The translations under genes and the position numbers were made by a program. The notes beneath the pieces were generated by a model. The model saw only the letters and a list, made by a program, of their open reading frames with translations, was not told the origin of the DNA and made no database searches. This document shows, piece after piece, positions 55,564 to 64,000 of a stretch of DNA of 64,000 nt (its first letter is position 1; each line of letters starts with the position of its first letter). The DNA is from Kluyvera sichuanensis (GTDB taxonomy: Bacteria; Pseudomonadota; Gammaproteobacteria; Enterobacterales; Enterobacteriaceae): contig NZ_JABBJF010000019.1 in NCBI RefSeq assembly GCF_014218705.1, positions 32,935-96,934 of the forward strand, written 5' to 3'.

Positions 55564-56730
55564 ATGCGATCCCCTTTGGTTCCTTTCCCTACCGTACTGG
55601 CCGGTTTTGTTGCCGTGCTGGTCGGCTACGCCAGCTCTGCGGCGATCATCTGGCAGGCCGCGGCGGCGGCGGGCGCAACCGCGGTACAAATCTCCGGCTG
55701 GATGACCGCGCTCGGTCTGGCGATGGGCGTCAGTACGCTGGTGCTGACGCTATGGCGCAAAGTGCCTATCTTAACCGCCTGGTCTACCCCCGGCGCGGCG
55801 TTGCTGGTTGGCAGCTTGCAGGGGGCGACGCTGAACGATGCGGTGGGCATTTTTATCTTTGCTAATGCGCTGATTGTGATTTGCGGTCTCACCGGCTGGT
55901 TTGCCCGACTGATGAAGCTAATTCCGCATTCGCTGGCCGCCGCGATGCTGGCGGGCATCCTGCTGCGTTTCGGCCTGCAGGCTTTCGCCACGCTACAGGG
56001 GCAACTGGTGCTGTGCGGCAGTATGCTGGTCGGCTGGCTGCTGTTTAAGGCGCTCGCCCCGCGCTACGCCGTGGTGGCGGCGCTGGCGGTCGGTATTGTC
56101 GCGGCGGCGTTAAAAGGTGACATTGTCACTGATTCGCTAAGCCTGGCAGTGGTGGCCCCGCAGTATATCGCGCCGCATTTCTCCCTTACCCAGCTGTTGA
56201 GCATCGGTATTCCCTTCTTTCTGGTGACGATGGCGTCGCAAAACGCACCGGGGCTAGCCACGCTTCAGGCCTCCGGCTATCGCGTTCCAATTTCGCCGCT
56301 GATTGTGGTCAGCGGGGCCTTTGGCCTTGTGCTGGCGCCGTTCGGGGTCTACTCCGTGTGTATCGCCGCCATTACCGCCGCTATCTGCCAGAGTCCAGAC
56401 GCGCATCCCGACCCGTTGAAGCGCTGGCAGGCTGCGGCGGCAGCGGGGGGTTTTTATCTGATGGCCGGGATTTTTGGTGGTTCCATCACCGCGCTGATGT
56501 CAGCATTGCCGACGGCATGGATTCAAATGCTGGCTGGACTGGCGCTGCTCGGTACGCTGGGAGGAAGCCTGTTCCAGGCGCTGAATAACGATAGAGAACG
56601 CGATGCGGCCATGGTCACCTTCCTGGTTACCGCCAGCGGGGTAAGCCTGGCCGGCGTAGGGTCGGCATTCTGGGGATTAGTGATTGGCGGCGTCAGCTTT
56701 GCACTGCTATCCCGCAAGGCTCGCACGTAG
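55564..56730 (+). CDS. ydcO: Benzoate/H+ symporter-family transporter YdcO
   Basis: A 388-residue BenE-family membrane protein (E. coli YdcO 391) with about 11 hydrophobic segments; PFPTVLAGFVAVLVGYASSA at the start and the conserved TMASQNAPGLATLQASGY motif. ATG at 55564 follows AAGAGG; upstream in-frame codons cover the operator region and are not used. Substrate in enterobacteria is unproven. Overlaps the convergent AraC gene by 24 bases. Confidence 0.93.
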   Translation: MRSPLVPFPTVLAGFVAVLVGYASSAAIIWQAAAAAGATAVQISGWMTALGLAMGVSTLVLTLWRKVPILTAWSTPGAALLVGSLQGATLNDAVGIFIFANALIVICGLTGWFARLMKLIPHSLAAAMLAGILLRFGLQAFATLQGQLVLCGSMLVGWLLFKALAPRYAVVAALAVGIVAAALKGDIVTDSLSLAVVAPQYIAPHFSLTQLLSIGIPFFLVTMASQNAPGLATLQASGYRVPISPLIVVSGAFGLVLAPFGVYSVCIAAITAAICQSPDAHPDPLKRWQAAAAAGGFYLMAGIFGGSITALMSALPTAWIQMLAGLALLGTLGGSLFQALNNDRERDAAMVTFLVTASGVSLAGVGSAFWGLVIGGVSFALLSRKART

Positions 56731-57591
56731 TTGTGACGGTGTCACGCCGTTCGCTGCTTTAAAGCGGTTGCTGAAGTGGCTGGCGGAGCTAAACCCGCAG
56801 CACAGGGCAATGTCGGTCAGGGATTGCGTGGTGTAGCGCACCATCTGCTGCGCGCGGTCCATCCGGCGCTGCATCACGTACTGATGCGGTGCCAACCCCA
56901 CGCTCTGACGGAACATTCGCGCAAAATGGTATTCGCTTAAGGCCGCCTGGGCGGCAAGGTCGGCGAGCGTCAGCGGCGCGGAGAGATTCGCATCGATATA
57001 GTCGAGCGTATTACGCAACACCGCCGGGGCCAGGCCGCCGGTCACCGTCGGCAGTCGCCACTGCACGTTGGCGTGATGCTGGATCAGGTGCGTTAGCAGC
57101 ATGGTGCTGGCGCTACTCAGGGTCAACTGGTTTGCCGGTTGCTGCCAGTCATAGCCGAGTAGAAACTGACGGTAGAGCAGCGTAATTTTCGGGTCATCGC
57201 CAAAAATCTGTTCGTCGAGGGTTAGCGTCGCCGGGCTGCGATCCCACACCTGCTCACCTACCCTCCGCAGGTGTTCATCGGTGCAGTACAGGTGCACGAA
57301 CGACAGATCGCCGCGAATATCCCACGTCGATTCGCTGTCCTTCGGCATCAGGCAAAAACGGTCCGGCCCACCGCCATTTTTCCAGCCATGAGGGGTTTTC
57401 TGATAGCTTTCGTAGCCGTCGGCGACGTACAGGCTCAGGGTGTGATGATCGCTCTTAACCGTCAGGTTGTCGCATTTGTTATACCAGGCCGCCAGCTGTA
57501 TCCCAGAGTTGAGCGCCACGGTTTCCCGCAGCTGGGCGTTCTGACTCTGTAATCTTTCAAACGTTGCGTAGGCCATTAACATATCTATCAC
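56707..57591 (-). CDS. AraC-family transcriptional regulator
   Basis: A 294-residue regulator with an N-terminal cupin-like ligand domain and a C-terminal AraC domain (APLTLADLAAQAALSEYHFARMF, second helix LTDIALCCGFSSASHFSNRFKA). It is divergent from an EamA-family exporter, its likely target. Neither gene lies at this place in K-12. Confidence 0.88.
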   Translation of the reverse strand: MIDMLMAYATFERLQSQNAQLRETVALNSGIQLAAWYNKCDNLTVKSDHHTLSLYVADGYESYQKTPHGWKNGGGPDRFCLMPKDSESTWDIRGDLSFVHLYCTDEHLRRVGEQVWDRSPATLTLDEQIFGDDPKITLLYRQFLLGYDWQQPANQLTLSSASTMLLTHLIQHHANVQWRLPTVTGGLAPAVLRNTLDYIDANLSAPLTLADLAAQAALSEYHFARMFRQSVGLAPHQYVMQRRMDRAQQMVRYTTQSLTDIALCCGFSSASHFSNRFKAANGVTPSQLRASLAG

Positions 57592-57759
57592 GATTATCGA
57601 TAGTCTCAGTCTAGGGACTGTCGCCCGCAGAATCTAGCGTTCTCAGCGCGTCGCAGGCAAAAAAACCGCAAGAATATGCAAGTCCCCCGCAGCCTTCTGC
57701 AAGCGCCGCGCATCACATCCCCGCACACTGTGTTTTTCATTGTGATTTGGCGAGGAATG

Positions 57760-58659
57760 ATGAACGTACTGCTCTATGCTCTGGTCGTTGTTATCTGGGG
57801 AACCACCTGGATTGCTATCTTTTTACAGCAGGGCCCGGTTCCTGAGGCGGTTTCCATTTTCTGGCGTTTTGCCATTGCCAGCCTCACCATGATGACCATT
57901 TTACTGAGTCTGCGCCGTCTACGCCCGTTGGCGCTGCGCGATCACCTGTTCTGCATCGTGCAGGGCTGCTGCGTGTTCGGCTTTAACTTCCTCTGTTTTT
58001 ACACCGCCGCAAAATGGATTAACACCGGCCTTGAGTCAGTGATTTTCTCCATGGCGGTGCTGTTTAACGCCATCAACAGCTTTATCTTTTTCCGTCAGAC
58101 GCCACCGAAGCGCTTCTATCTTGCTGCACTGCTGGGGTTATGCGGCATCGTCACCCTCTTCTGGGATGACCTGCAGGCGGTAGGCATGAGCAGCACGCTG
58201 CTGGCCGGGATTTTACTCAGCGCGCTCGGGACCTACGGTTTTTCGCTGGGGAATATGCTCAGCATGCGCCACCAGCGCCGTGGCCTGGAGACGCTGACCA
58301 CCAACACCTGGGCGATGCTTTACGGCACCATTATCATCGGCGTTATCGCCCTGCTGCGCGGTGATGATTTCACCCCACAGTGGACGGTGAGCTATATGGG
58401 CGCCCTGTTCTATCTGGCGATCTTCGGTTCGGTGATTGCGTTCGGCGTCTATTTCACCCTGGTTGGGCGTATTGGTGCCAGCAACGCCGCCTACAGTACG
58501 CTGCTGTTCCCGCTGGTCGCGCTGACGCTGTCGACAATGTACGAGGGCTACCAGTGGCATGCGAACGCGGTGGTCGGGCTGGTGCTGATTCTTCTGGGGA
58601 ACCTGGTGATGTTTGCCAAACCGGAAATGTGGCGAGTGCCGTTTTTAAGTCGGGCGTGA
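57760..58659 (+). CDS. EamA/DMT-family exporter
   Basis: A 299-residue ten-helix drug/metabolite transporter with two EamA repeats: VVVIWGTTWIAIFLQQGPVP at the start and LLAGILLSALGTYGFSLGNM in the middle, ending with the GLVLILLGNLVMF helix. Of two adjacent ATGs the second (57760) has GAGG at the better distance. Divergent from the AraC regulator. Substrate unknown; relatives export amino acids or small metabolites. Confidence 0.88.
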   Translation: MNVLLYALVVVIWGTTWIAIFLQQGPVPEAVSIFWRFAIASLTMMTILLSLRRLRPLALRDHLFCIVQGCCVFGFNFLCFYTAAKWINTGLESVIFSMAVLFNAINSFIFFRQTPPKRFYLAALLGLCGIVTLFWDDLQAVGMSSTLLAGILLSALGTYGFSLGNMLSMRHQRRGLETLTTNTWAMLYGTIIIGVIALLRGDDFTPQWTVSYMGALFYLAIFGSVIAFGVYFTLVGRIGASNAAYSTLLFPLVALTLSTMYEGYQWHANAVVGLVLILLGNLVMFAKPEMWRVPFLSRA

Positions 58660-58660
58660 T

Positions 58661-58710
58661 CCCGGCGTCGCTTTGCTCGGCCGGGCTACGATATCGCATG
58701 TAGCCCGGGC
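58661..58710. repeat. REP/BIME element (inverted pair)
   Basis: CCCGGCGTCGCTTTGCTCGG ending CCGGGCTAC, then after ten bases the inverted GTAGCCCGGGC. Directly after the EamA gene. Confidence 0.8.
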
Positions 58711-58864
58711 GTTTGTCTGTATCACACTGTATCTGGCCTCTCTTTGGATACCGTGGCTGGCAACATCCCCGTAATCCCGCACATCCTCGTCGCGATAGCC
58801 GCCTATACTTCGTTCGCTATCGTTTTTGATTTGATGATATCAAGCCTCTGTCCAGGAGAAATTC

Positions 58865-59011
58865 ATGAACGCTTCAGCCTCTTCCGTATCTCCCAGTATA
58901 TGTAAACCCCCATCACCCATATGAAACTTCGGGTATATCTTTTTTGGCGAAGGGAATTATGCCGAGCAGGCGTCTGCAATTGCGCAACTATTAAAAGAAG
59001 CCAGAGCATGA
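58865..59011 (+). pseudogene. 48-codon ORF broken by an in-frame TGA
   Basis: A good ribosome site (CAGGAGAAATTC) precedes an ATG that encodes MNASASSVSPSICKPPSPI and then TGA at 58922-58924; the same frame continues NFGYIFFGEGNYAEQASAIA to a second stop at 59011, ending LLKEARA. The second half reads like a real C-terminal amphipathic helix. I do not recognise the protein. Most likely a small gene, or remnant of a larger one, inactivated by a Trp-to-stop or similar change. Confidence 0.45.
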
Positions 59012-59017
59012 ATAAAT

Positions 59018-59054
59018 AAAATAAGGGCGGCACCTGCGTGTCGCCCTTTATTTA
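59018..59054. terminator. Bidirectional terminator before ydcL
   Basis: AAGGGCG/CGCCCTT stem flanked by AAATA and TTTATTT, between the broken ORF and the convergent ydcL stop. Confidence 0.75.
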
Positions 59055-59073
59055 CGAGAACGCTAAAGTAAAA

Positions 59074-59742
59074 TTACTTCTGGGATGGATCGAATTTAAC
59101 GGCATCAATGGCCATATCATCGATAACCTGTTTCAACGTATCCAGCGTCAGCTGGGAGTTGGAGTTAGACAGGTCTTTACCCTCGCCTTTACGCACCACT
59201 TTAATGACCGGTTTATTGGTCGCCGCGTCAATCAGTTCGCCTTCAAAGTAGAGGTTGGTATTCATGGTACGGTGGCCGGTCGCCGCTTCAGTACCCGCAA
59301 CCACCATCGCGATTGGGATCACTTCGTAGAACTGCAGGCCTTCTTTGCTGGAGTCAACGGCGGTAATCGCACCGCGGAAGATCAGGCTATGCGGGCCAGC
59401 CGTCGTCGCCAGCGGCTTACGCTCGCTGATGGCTTTTTTCAGCTCGGTGTTGGTGTAGTTCAGAATGTCGGTCAGCGCTTTCTGCCCAACCTGCGTCGTC
59501 GGCTTCGGTACCGGGTAGTAGGTTACCGGGTTGTAGACGACGTTAGCGTAGTTAGCCGGTTTGTAGTCCGGAGAGATCCAACGCAGTTCCGTTTTTCCTG
59601 ACGCCGTGGTGGCTTCCTTCAGGCCAGAATAATCTTTTAAAAATCCTGAATATTGCTCGGGGGTGGTGGTCTTCGATGCACAGCCCGCTAATGCCAGAAC
59701 GCCCACAAGGGCCGCCGCTTTGAAAAACGCTTGAGTACGCAT
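59074..59742 (-). CDS. ydcL: DUF3313 lipoprotein YdcL
   Basis: A 222-residue lipoprotein, same length as E. coli YdcL; lipobox LALAGC gives Cys at about residue 21. Conserved blocks are VTYYPVPKPTTQVGQKAL, GPHSLIFRGAIT and TGHRTMNTNLYFEGELIDAAT. ATG at 59742 (MRTQAF) is used rather than an upstream codon. Function unknown. Confidence 0.93.
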   Translation of the reverse strand: MRTQAFFKAAALVGVLALAGCASKTTTPEQYSGFLKDYSGLKEATTASGKTELRWISPDYKPANYANVVYNPVTYYPVPKPTTQVGQKALTDILNYTNTELKKAISERKPLATTAGPHSLIFRGAITAVDSSKEGLQFYEVIPIAMVVAGTEAATGHRTMNTNLYFEGELIDAATNKPVIKVVRKGEGKDLSNSNSQLTLDTLKQVIDDMAIDAVKFDPSQK

Positions 59743-59888
59743 GAGAATAATCCCTGATAAATGCACAAATGCCAGTAAGTTATAGCAAATGAATCAGGAG
59801 TTTGTCGCGGCAAAAATGGAGTCTGCTCTCATTATTCACAAAAATGATTCACGGCATAACGGGCTTGCGCCCGTTATATAAATACCAA

Positions 59889-60485
59889 TTATGATTTCTT
59901 GCGTGCCAGCAGAGTAGCAAAGCGTAATTTAATGCGATTACCGTTTTCATCGGTACGGTGAAGTTCGCCTACGTCCTCGTTATATTTCAGCAGATCCCAG
60001 CCTTCGTAATAGTTTTTCAGCTCACCGGCTTTAAAAGCAAACGGAAAACCAACGGTGCAAGGGAAATCCTCGGTGTCCATCGCGGCGACAATCAGGTTGT
60101 AGCCACCCGGTTTGGTGCAGCGCTGCATGTTGGGGATAAGGCGTGGGATAGTGCTCGACTCAAGGAACATCATCACCACGGTGGAGAGAATAAAATCATA
60201 TTCACCGTCAATGGTCAGCGTGTTGAGATCTTTCACCGACGCTTGCAGGTTTTCCAGCCCTTCCGCTTCGCGAATCGACAGCAGGTTCTGGATGCTCATT
60301 GGGTTCTTATCCCACGCCGTCACATCGTAGCCGTTTGCCGCCAGATAGAGGCTGTTACGCCCGTTGCCACAGCCAAGATCCAGCGTTTTACCTGGCGCAA
60401 CCTGCGTGGCCGCATACAGCACGTCAGAATGGGTGCGGGTCAGGCCATATTTTTCGGTGAAGTAGTTTTCGTCACGAGTAGTCAT
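59889..60485 (-). CDS. tehB: Tellurite resistance methyltransferase TehB
   Basis: A 198-residue SAM-dependent methyltransferase; motif I is [21 protein letters not shown] near residue 36. It methylates tellurite or selenite and detoxifies them. Its ATG overlaps the tehA stop by 4 bases (ATGA), so both are translated together. E. coli TehB has 197 residues. Confidence 0.94.
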   Translation of the reverse strand: MTTRDENYFTEKYGLTRTHSDVLYAATQVAPGKTLDLGCGNGRNSLYLAANGYDVTAWDKNPMSIQNLLSIREAEGLENLQASVKDLNTLTIDGEYDFILSTVVMMFLESSTIPRLIPNMQRCTKPGGYNLIVAAMDTEDFPCTVGFPFAFKAGELKNYYEGWDLLKYNEDVGELHRTDENGNRIKLRFATLLARKKS

Positions 60486-61486
60486 TGTTCATCCTTCGGT
60501 TTCATCAGTGTCGACGGAGCAACACGGGTCAAAAGTTTGCCCTGAAGCAGCAACAGCAGCGTTTTAATCAGCAGCAGGCCGATCACGATATTGGTGAAAA
60601 TAAACAGCGGTAGCGCCAGGTTATGGAAAAAACCAGAACCGCTGGCGTGGCCAAGATGTAGTCCGGTGGAAGCCAGTGCGGAAATACCGAACGAGAAGCT
60701 CCAGAACGAGGCGTTAAACGCCTGGCGCAGATACCAGGGCATCAGGCGCAACATAAACAGCAGCTGCAGCAGGCCATAGCCAAACAGCATTTTGGCAAAC
60801 ACATCCGCATGGCCGCCGTTGATGCTCAGCCAGGCGTTACAGGCCACCAACGCTGGGGCCAGTTGAATGCCGAGCGAAGTACGTAGCGGTACGGAGAGCA
60901 CCCCGCCGCTGCGTAAGCGCTGGACGATGGCAGGCTCGAGCGTAATCCATGAAATAACCCCTGCGCCAAGAAACACCAGCCCGGCGTCGTTAAAGCCCAG
61001 CGCTCCGCAGGCCATCGCGCTGATGAAATTGTTGGCCACGGTGGGCAAATAGAGCCCCGGCGTGGTGGCATCTGCCGGATGCTCCCCGCGCCATAGCCCG
61101 GCGGTTTGCCAGGCGGCATAGCTCAGTTGCAACGCTACGCCGACGCAAAACAGGGCCAGCGCCAACGGCCTCGCCCACGGCGTCACGCCAATGGCCACCA
61201 GCATCGTCGTCGCTGGAAACAGGCTGACAAAACTGCTGGCGATGGGATGATTCATCTCCTGCCAGACGCTGTACGGAAAGCGTAGCGCCCGCGTCAGAAA
61301 AGCCAGGGTTAACAACCCCCACATCACAATAGCAAGCACCACCAGCGCATCGCCAATGCGATGACTTACCGGCAGAATGGTGCTGGCGTAACGCCAGGCA
61401 AAGCCCATTCCAATGGTGCCCAGAACCATCCCAAAGTAGCCCACGGGCAAATTAAGTACCCGAGCTTCATTCTCGTTATTATGCAT
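60482..61486 (-). CDS. tehA: Tellurite-resistance/dicarboxylate transporter TehA
   Basis: A 334-residue membrane protein of the SLAC1/TehA family with ten hydrophobic segments; begins with [20 protein letters not shown] and has the gating-pore helix signatures near [16 protein letters not shown] and [16 protein letters not shown]. coli TehA has 330 residues. It is an anion channel homologue; first gene of tehAB. Confidence 0.94.
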   Translation of the reverse strand: MHNNENEARVLNLPVGYFGMVLGTIGMGFAWRYASTILPVSHRIGDALVVLAIVMWGLLTLAFLTRALRFPYSVWQEMNHPIASSFVSLFPATTMLVAIGVTPWARPLALALFCVGVALQLSYAAWQTAGLWRGEHPADATTPGLYLPTVANNFISAMACGALGFNDAGLVFLGAGVISWITLEPAIVQRLRSGGVLSVPLRTSLGIQLAPALVACNAWLSINGGHADVFAKMLFGYGLLQLLFMLRLMPWYLRQAFNASFWSFSFGISALASTGLHLGHASGSGFFHNLALPLFIFTNIVIGLLLIKTLLLLLQGKLLTRVAPSTLMKPKDEQ

Positions 61487-61544
61487 TTAGTTTAATTAAT
61501 CAAATTTTGTTAAGTTGTATTTTAAATGATTCTTTACTGGTGCG

Positions 61545-62174
61545 CTAGCGCGAAAAGGAAGTATAGATAAGCTTCACGCCAAGGATGCCCAGAACGGTTG
61601 CAGAAGTACGGTCTACCGCGCCTTTAATACGCAGATAAACGCGACGTGGTTTTTCCGCCGACAGTACCAGCGCCACCAGCGAATACCAGCCCGCATCAAT
61701 CACGAAGCTCATTACCGGTACGATGTAGTAAAACGCGGTCGGAATGTTAGCTGGCAGCAGCGCGGTGAAAATAGAGGCAAAGACAATCGCCGTTTTGGGG
61801 TTGCTCAATTGGGTGAGCAGGCCGTCACGAAATGCTTTCCACAGGGAAAGTTCCCGTTTTTCGCCCCCTACCGCGATCGCCATTGGCTGACGCGCGCCGC
61901 GGAAAATTTTAATCCCCACCCAGATAAGGTAGGCGCCGCCGGCAATTTTAAGACCGATAAACAGTTCCGGCACCGCGTTAAGCACCTTTTGCAGCCCCAG
62001 CATCGCCATCATGGCAAACGTCGCCGCGCCAACGCCGGTGCCCAGCGCCGTCACCAGGCCGTGCATGCGGGAATGCACCACGGCAGTTCGCGCCACGTAG
62101 ATAAAACTCGGGCCGGGGCTCATGACGCCCATCACTAATACGGCTGCAATCGCTATCAGACTGGATAAAAGCAT
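61545..62174 (-). CDS. LysE/RhtB-family amino-acid exporter
   Basis: A 209-residue six-helix exporter with the family motif MGVMSPGPSFIYVARTAV at residues 15-32, GLKIAGGAYLIWVGIKIFRGA, and LLTQLSNPKTAIVFASIFTALLP. It probably exports a neutral amino acid or homoserine-like compound. It is an extra gene between tehA and ydcK relative to K-12. Confidence 0.88.
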   Translation of the reverse strand: MLLSSLIAIAAVLVMGVMSPGPSFIYVARTAVVHSRMHGLVTALGTGVGAATFAMMAMLGLQKVLNAVPELFIGLKIAGGAYLIWVGIKIFRGARQPMAIAVGGEKRELSLWKAFRDGLLTQLSNPKTAIVFASIFTALLPANIPTAFYYIVPVMSFVIDAGWYSLVALVLSAEKPRRVYLRIKGAVDRTSATVLGILGVKLIYTSFSR

Positions 62175-62339
62175 CGCTCCCCCTGGAGGCTGTTGGTATT
62201 GAAGGTCAAAACGGATACCCCGTTATACTTCATTTTTCTGTCGCGCATAAAGCCAGACCGTTGCCATCACGGGCAGATTCCCTCCAGTATTGCGATGATT
62301 TGCTACATTTACTTTATCCGCATACCCATCGAGGCCATG

Positions 62340-63320
62340 ATGAAAAAATATCGTCTCAGCGATGAAACGCGCAGCGTGCAAATTGGCGAACCCGGCGCCA
62401 GAGAGAGCGTGGTGGTGCGTCAGATTATTGCTTTGCAGGATTTTGCCGATGTGACCGTCGGTAGCCTCGGTGGCTGGGTCGAAAACGAACTGTCGCTGAG
62501 TCACGATGGCGAATGCTGGATTTATGATGAGAACAGCCTGGTCTATGCCGGGGCCAGAGTGACCGAAAACGCGAGGGTGACGCAGCCTTGTGAAATCAGC
62601 CATCAGGCCGAGGTCGGCGGCAACGCGTGGGTTCAGGCCAGCCGGGTCAGCCACCATGCGCGAGTGAGCGGCGATGCCACCGTGCACGATTCGCAGGTTC
62701 ACGGCTTCTGCCACCTGTTTGGCTACGCCCATATCGCCGAGCAGTCGCAGGTCGTGGGTGCCCGAGGCTTAACCGCCGATAGCGAACAGGTGCTACAAAT
62801 CTACGATGCCGCCCAGTTGCGGCACTGTCGGGTTGTACACCAGGCGCAAATCTACGGCAAAGCCTTGCTGGTGCATGCCTTTGTTGAGCATCGGGCGGAG
62901 GTTTTCGACAACGCCCGGTTAGACGGCAACGAAGAGAACAATATCTGGGTGTGCGACTGCGCCAAAGTCTATGGCCATGCACGCATTATCGCCGGGCGCG
63001 GCGAGGATGAGATCCCCACCTTGCGCTACAGCTCGCAGGTGGCGGAAAACGCGGTGGTTGAAGGCAACTGCGTGTTGAAGCACCACGTGCTGGTCGGCGG
63101 CAACGCGCACTTACAGGGCGGGCCGATTTTGCTCGACGATCACGTGCTTATTCAAGGTGATGCACGGGTCATTGGCGATGTGCTGATCGAGTATCACATT
63201 GATATCACCGATAGCGTGGTGGTGGAGGCGCTACCGGGAGACGCGATTCATCTCCGCGGGCGTAAAGCGATAACCGGGGCGCAGCGGATTACCCGCACCC
63301 CGCTCTTTGGTGCGCTATAG
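62340..63320 (+). CDS. ydcK: Left-handed beta-helix protein YdcK
   Basis: A 326-residue protein, same length as E. coli YdcK. Many imperfect hexapeptide-like turns (VTENARVTQPCEI, ARVSGDATVHDSQV, AQIYGKALLVHAFVEHRAEV) indicate a long left-handed beta-helix, as in acyltransferases, though no acyltransferase active site is evident. Of two adjacent ATGs the second (62340) has GAGG at a five-base spacing and matches the E. coli N-terminus. Its end overlaps the convergent rimL by 6 bases. Confidence 0.92.
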   Translation: MKKYRLSDETRSVQIGEPGARESVVVRQIIALQDFADVTVGSLGGWVENELSLSHDGECWIYDENSLVYAGARVTENARVTQPCEISHQAEVGGNAWVQASRVSHHARVSGDATVHDSQVHGFCHLFGYAHIAEQSQVVGARGLTADSEQVLQIYDAAQLRHCRVVHQAQIYGKALLVHAFVEHRAEVFDNARLDGNEENNIWVCDCAKVYGHARIIAGRGEDEIPTLRYSSQVAENAVVEGNCVLKHHVLVGGNAHLQGGPILLDDHVLIQGDARVIGDVLIEYHIDITDSVVVEALPGDAIHLRGRKAITGAQRITRTPLFGAL

Positions 63321-63866
63321 CGTGGTGGCGTCGACAATCCGCGCGTAGATATTCTGGTCGTGATAAACGCCGTTAAGGAACTCCGCCTGGCGTAAGCACC
63401 CTTCCAGTTGAAAACCGTTGCGCAGCGCCACCTGATTGCTGCGCAGGTTATCTACCCGACACTTGATCACAAAGCGGCGAATTTCCCCACGCTCGGCGTA
63501 GTAGCGAATAAATGCCTGTAGCGCCGCCGACAGCGTCCCTTTCCCCTGTGCACCTTCATCCAGCCAGTAGCCGATATAGCCCGTTTTGTTCGAGGGCTCG
63601 ATCTGGTTGAACGACAGCACGCCCGCCATCTGGTTATCGACAAAAATCAGGAACATTTTGGCGATGCCGCGCTGATGCAGCATCATATTGCCCTGCACGT
63701 TCTGGCGAGAATCCTGTTCACTGTTAACGTACTGCGGCCAGTTCAGCGTCTGCTGAAGCCACACTTTGTTGCGCTGCACCAACTGGTACAGCCCCGAGAC
63801 ATGGCTTTCATTGACGGCATGGAGGGTGACGGAGTCATTGACGGTGATGGTTTCAGCGGTGGTCAT
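63315..63866 (-). CDS. rimL: Ribosomal-protein bL7/bL12 serine N-acetyltransferase RimL
   Basis: A 183-residue GNAT acetyltransferase similar to E. coli RimL (179). The acetyl-CoA site is in the GYWLDEGAQGKGTLSAALQA segment and the C-terminal strand is NQVALRNGFQLEGCLRQAEF. It converts bL12 to bL7 by acetylating the N-terminal serine, and has also been linked to microcin C resistance. Convergent with ydcK as in K-12. Confidence 0.94.
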   Translation of the reverse strand: MTTAETITVNDSVTLHAVNESHVSGLYQLVQRNKVWLQQTLNWPQYVNSEQDSRQNVQGNMMLHQRGIAKMFLIFVDNQMAGVLSFNQIEPSNKTGYIGYWLDEGAQGKGTLSAALQAFIRYYAERGEIRRFVIKCRVDNLRSNQVALRNGFQLEGCLRQAEFLNGVYHDQNIYARIVDATTL

Positions 63867-63892
63867 TTAGGCTGTCTCTGAATCAAGAAAAA

Positions 63893-63904
63893 CCCGGCGT
63901 CGCT
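63893..63904. repeat. Truncated REP unit
   Basis: CCCGGCGTCGCT matches the first 12 bases of the REP units at 52656 and 58661, then the match stops abruptly where IS-like sequence begins. Confidence 0.5.
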
Positions 63905-64000
63905 ACGGTACAAACCGGAAACATAGGTAACACTTTAGACCGGATACATGGGTAACAGTTATAACAGGCATAGAAGAGGAGACTCGCTATGCCCTGGACT
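63905..64000 (+). mobile_element. Left end of an IS481-like insertion sequence
   Basis: After the REP fragment the sequence holds two 20-base direct copies of ACCGGAAACATAGGTAACAC (63914-63933 and 63939-63958 with four differences), then an AGAGGAG ribosome site and ATG CCC TGG ACT at 63989. Transposases of the IS481 family commonly begin MPW. Only four codons are in the window, so the family call rests on this start and the terminal repeat layout. Confidence 0.5.
63989..64000 (+). CDS. Possible IS481-family transposase, 5' end only
   Basis: Reads Met-Pro-Trp-Thr up to the window edge, preceded by AGAGGAG at a ten-base distance. The MPW start is typical of IS481-family transposases; nothing further can be said from four codons. 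Confidence 0.4.

Noticed and set aside
58922..58924. TGA as selenocysteine codon
   Set aside because: No convincing bacterial SECIS stem follows at the required distance; left only as a remote alternative.

Overview
The window is enterobacterial chromosome. Gene content and order follow two blocks of the Escherichia coli K-12 map (ydeE-mgtS-dcp-ydfG-rspR-rspAB-ynfABCD-ynfEGH-dmsD-clcB-ynfK-mlc-ynfLM-asr-ydgUD-mdtJI-tqsA, then ortT-patD-ydcVUTSR-rlhA-sutR-ydcO-ydcL-tehBA-ydcK-rimL). Protein sequences are clearly diverged from K-12, and several genes foreign to K-12 are interleaved, so a Klebsiella/Enterobacter/Citrobacter-like member of the Enterobacteriaceae is the best guess; the exact genus cannot be read from the sequence. 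No rRNA, tRNA, CRISPR array or prophage was seen.

Layout. 1-4.3 kb: end of MFS transporter ydeE, a MetE-C-like methyltransferase behind probable MetJ boxes, a rhodanese/GlxA-type regulator divergent pair, and the small membrane protein mgtS facing sRNA MgrR. 4.3-11.5 kb: dcp, a 26-residue membrane ORF, an HxlR regulator divergent from two MDR dehydrogenases, ydfG, rspR and uspG. 11.7-20.1 kb: a sugar-acid catabolic cluster (ydfI, a three-part TRAP transporter, ydfJ, rspB, rspA) whose promoters share an ATAC-NN-GTAT motif. 20.3-34.7 kb: ynfA-D without speG, an anaerobic DMSO-reductase-type operon whose catalytic subunit carries an in-frame amber codon, clcB, bioD paralogue, mlc, ynfL/ynfM and another MFS gene. 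34.8-41.1 kb: acid-shock gene asr with six 19-residue repeats, ydgU, ydgD, a CHASE4-GGDEF-EAL protein, spermidine exporter mdtJI with a possible leader ORF, frameshifted tqsA, and orphan toxin ortT. 41.3-49.5 kb: putrescine-type ABC transporter and aminobutyraldehyde dehydrogenase with MocR regulator ydcR. 49.6-64 kb: cyanide-insensitive bd oxidase cioAB plus DUF2474 peptide, a proline/glycine-rich tandem-repeat protein, rlhA, sutR/ydcO with paired operators, an AraC/EamA pair, ydcL, tehAB, a LysE exporter, ydcK, rimL, and the apparent left end of an IS481-like element cutting a REP sequence at the right edge.

How it fits together. The strongest functional story is the rsp cluster: the enzyme set fits import of an aldonate such as L-gulonate, oxidation to D-fructuronate (RspB), reduction to D-mannonate (YdfI) and dehydration to 2-keto-3-deoxygluconate (RspA), with RspR as likely regulator. 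Several loci serve respiration (YnfEGH/DmsD, CioAB), polyamine handling (MdtJI, YdcSTUV/PatD, absence of SpeG) and envelope or acid stress (Asr, MgtS/MgrR, UspG). Decay is visible: ynfE (TGG to TAG), tqsA (one-base deletion) and a 48-codon ORF (in-frame TGA) are all broken by single changes. The tqsA/ortT junction joins two blocks that lie far apart and in opposite orientation in K-12.
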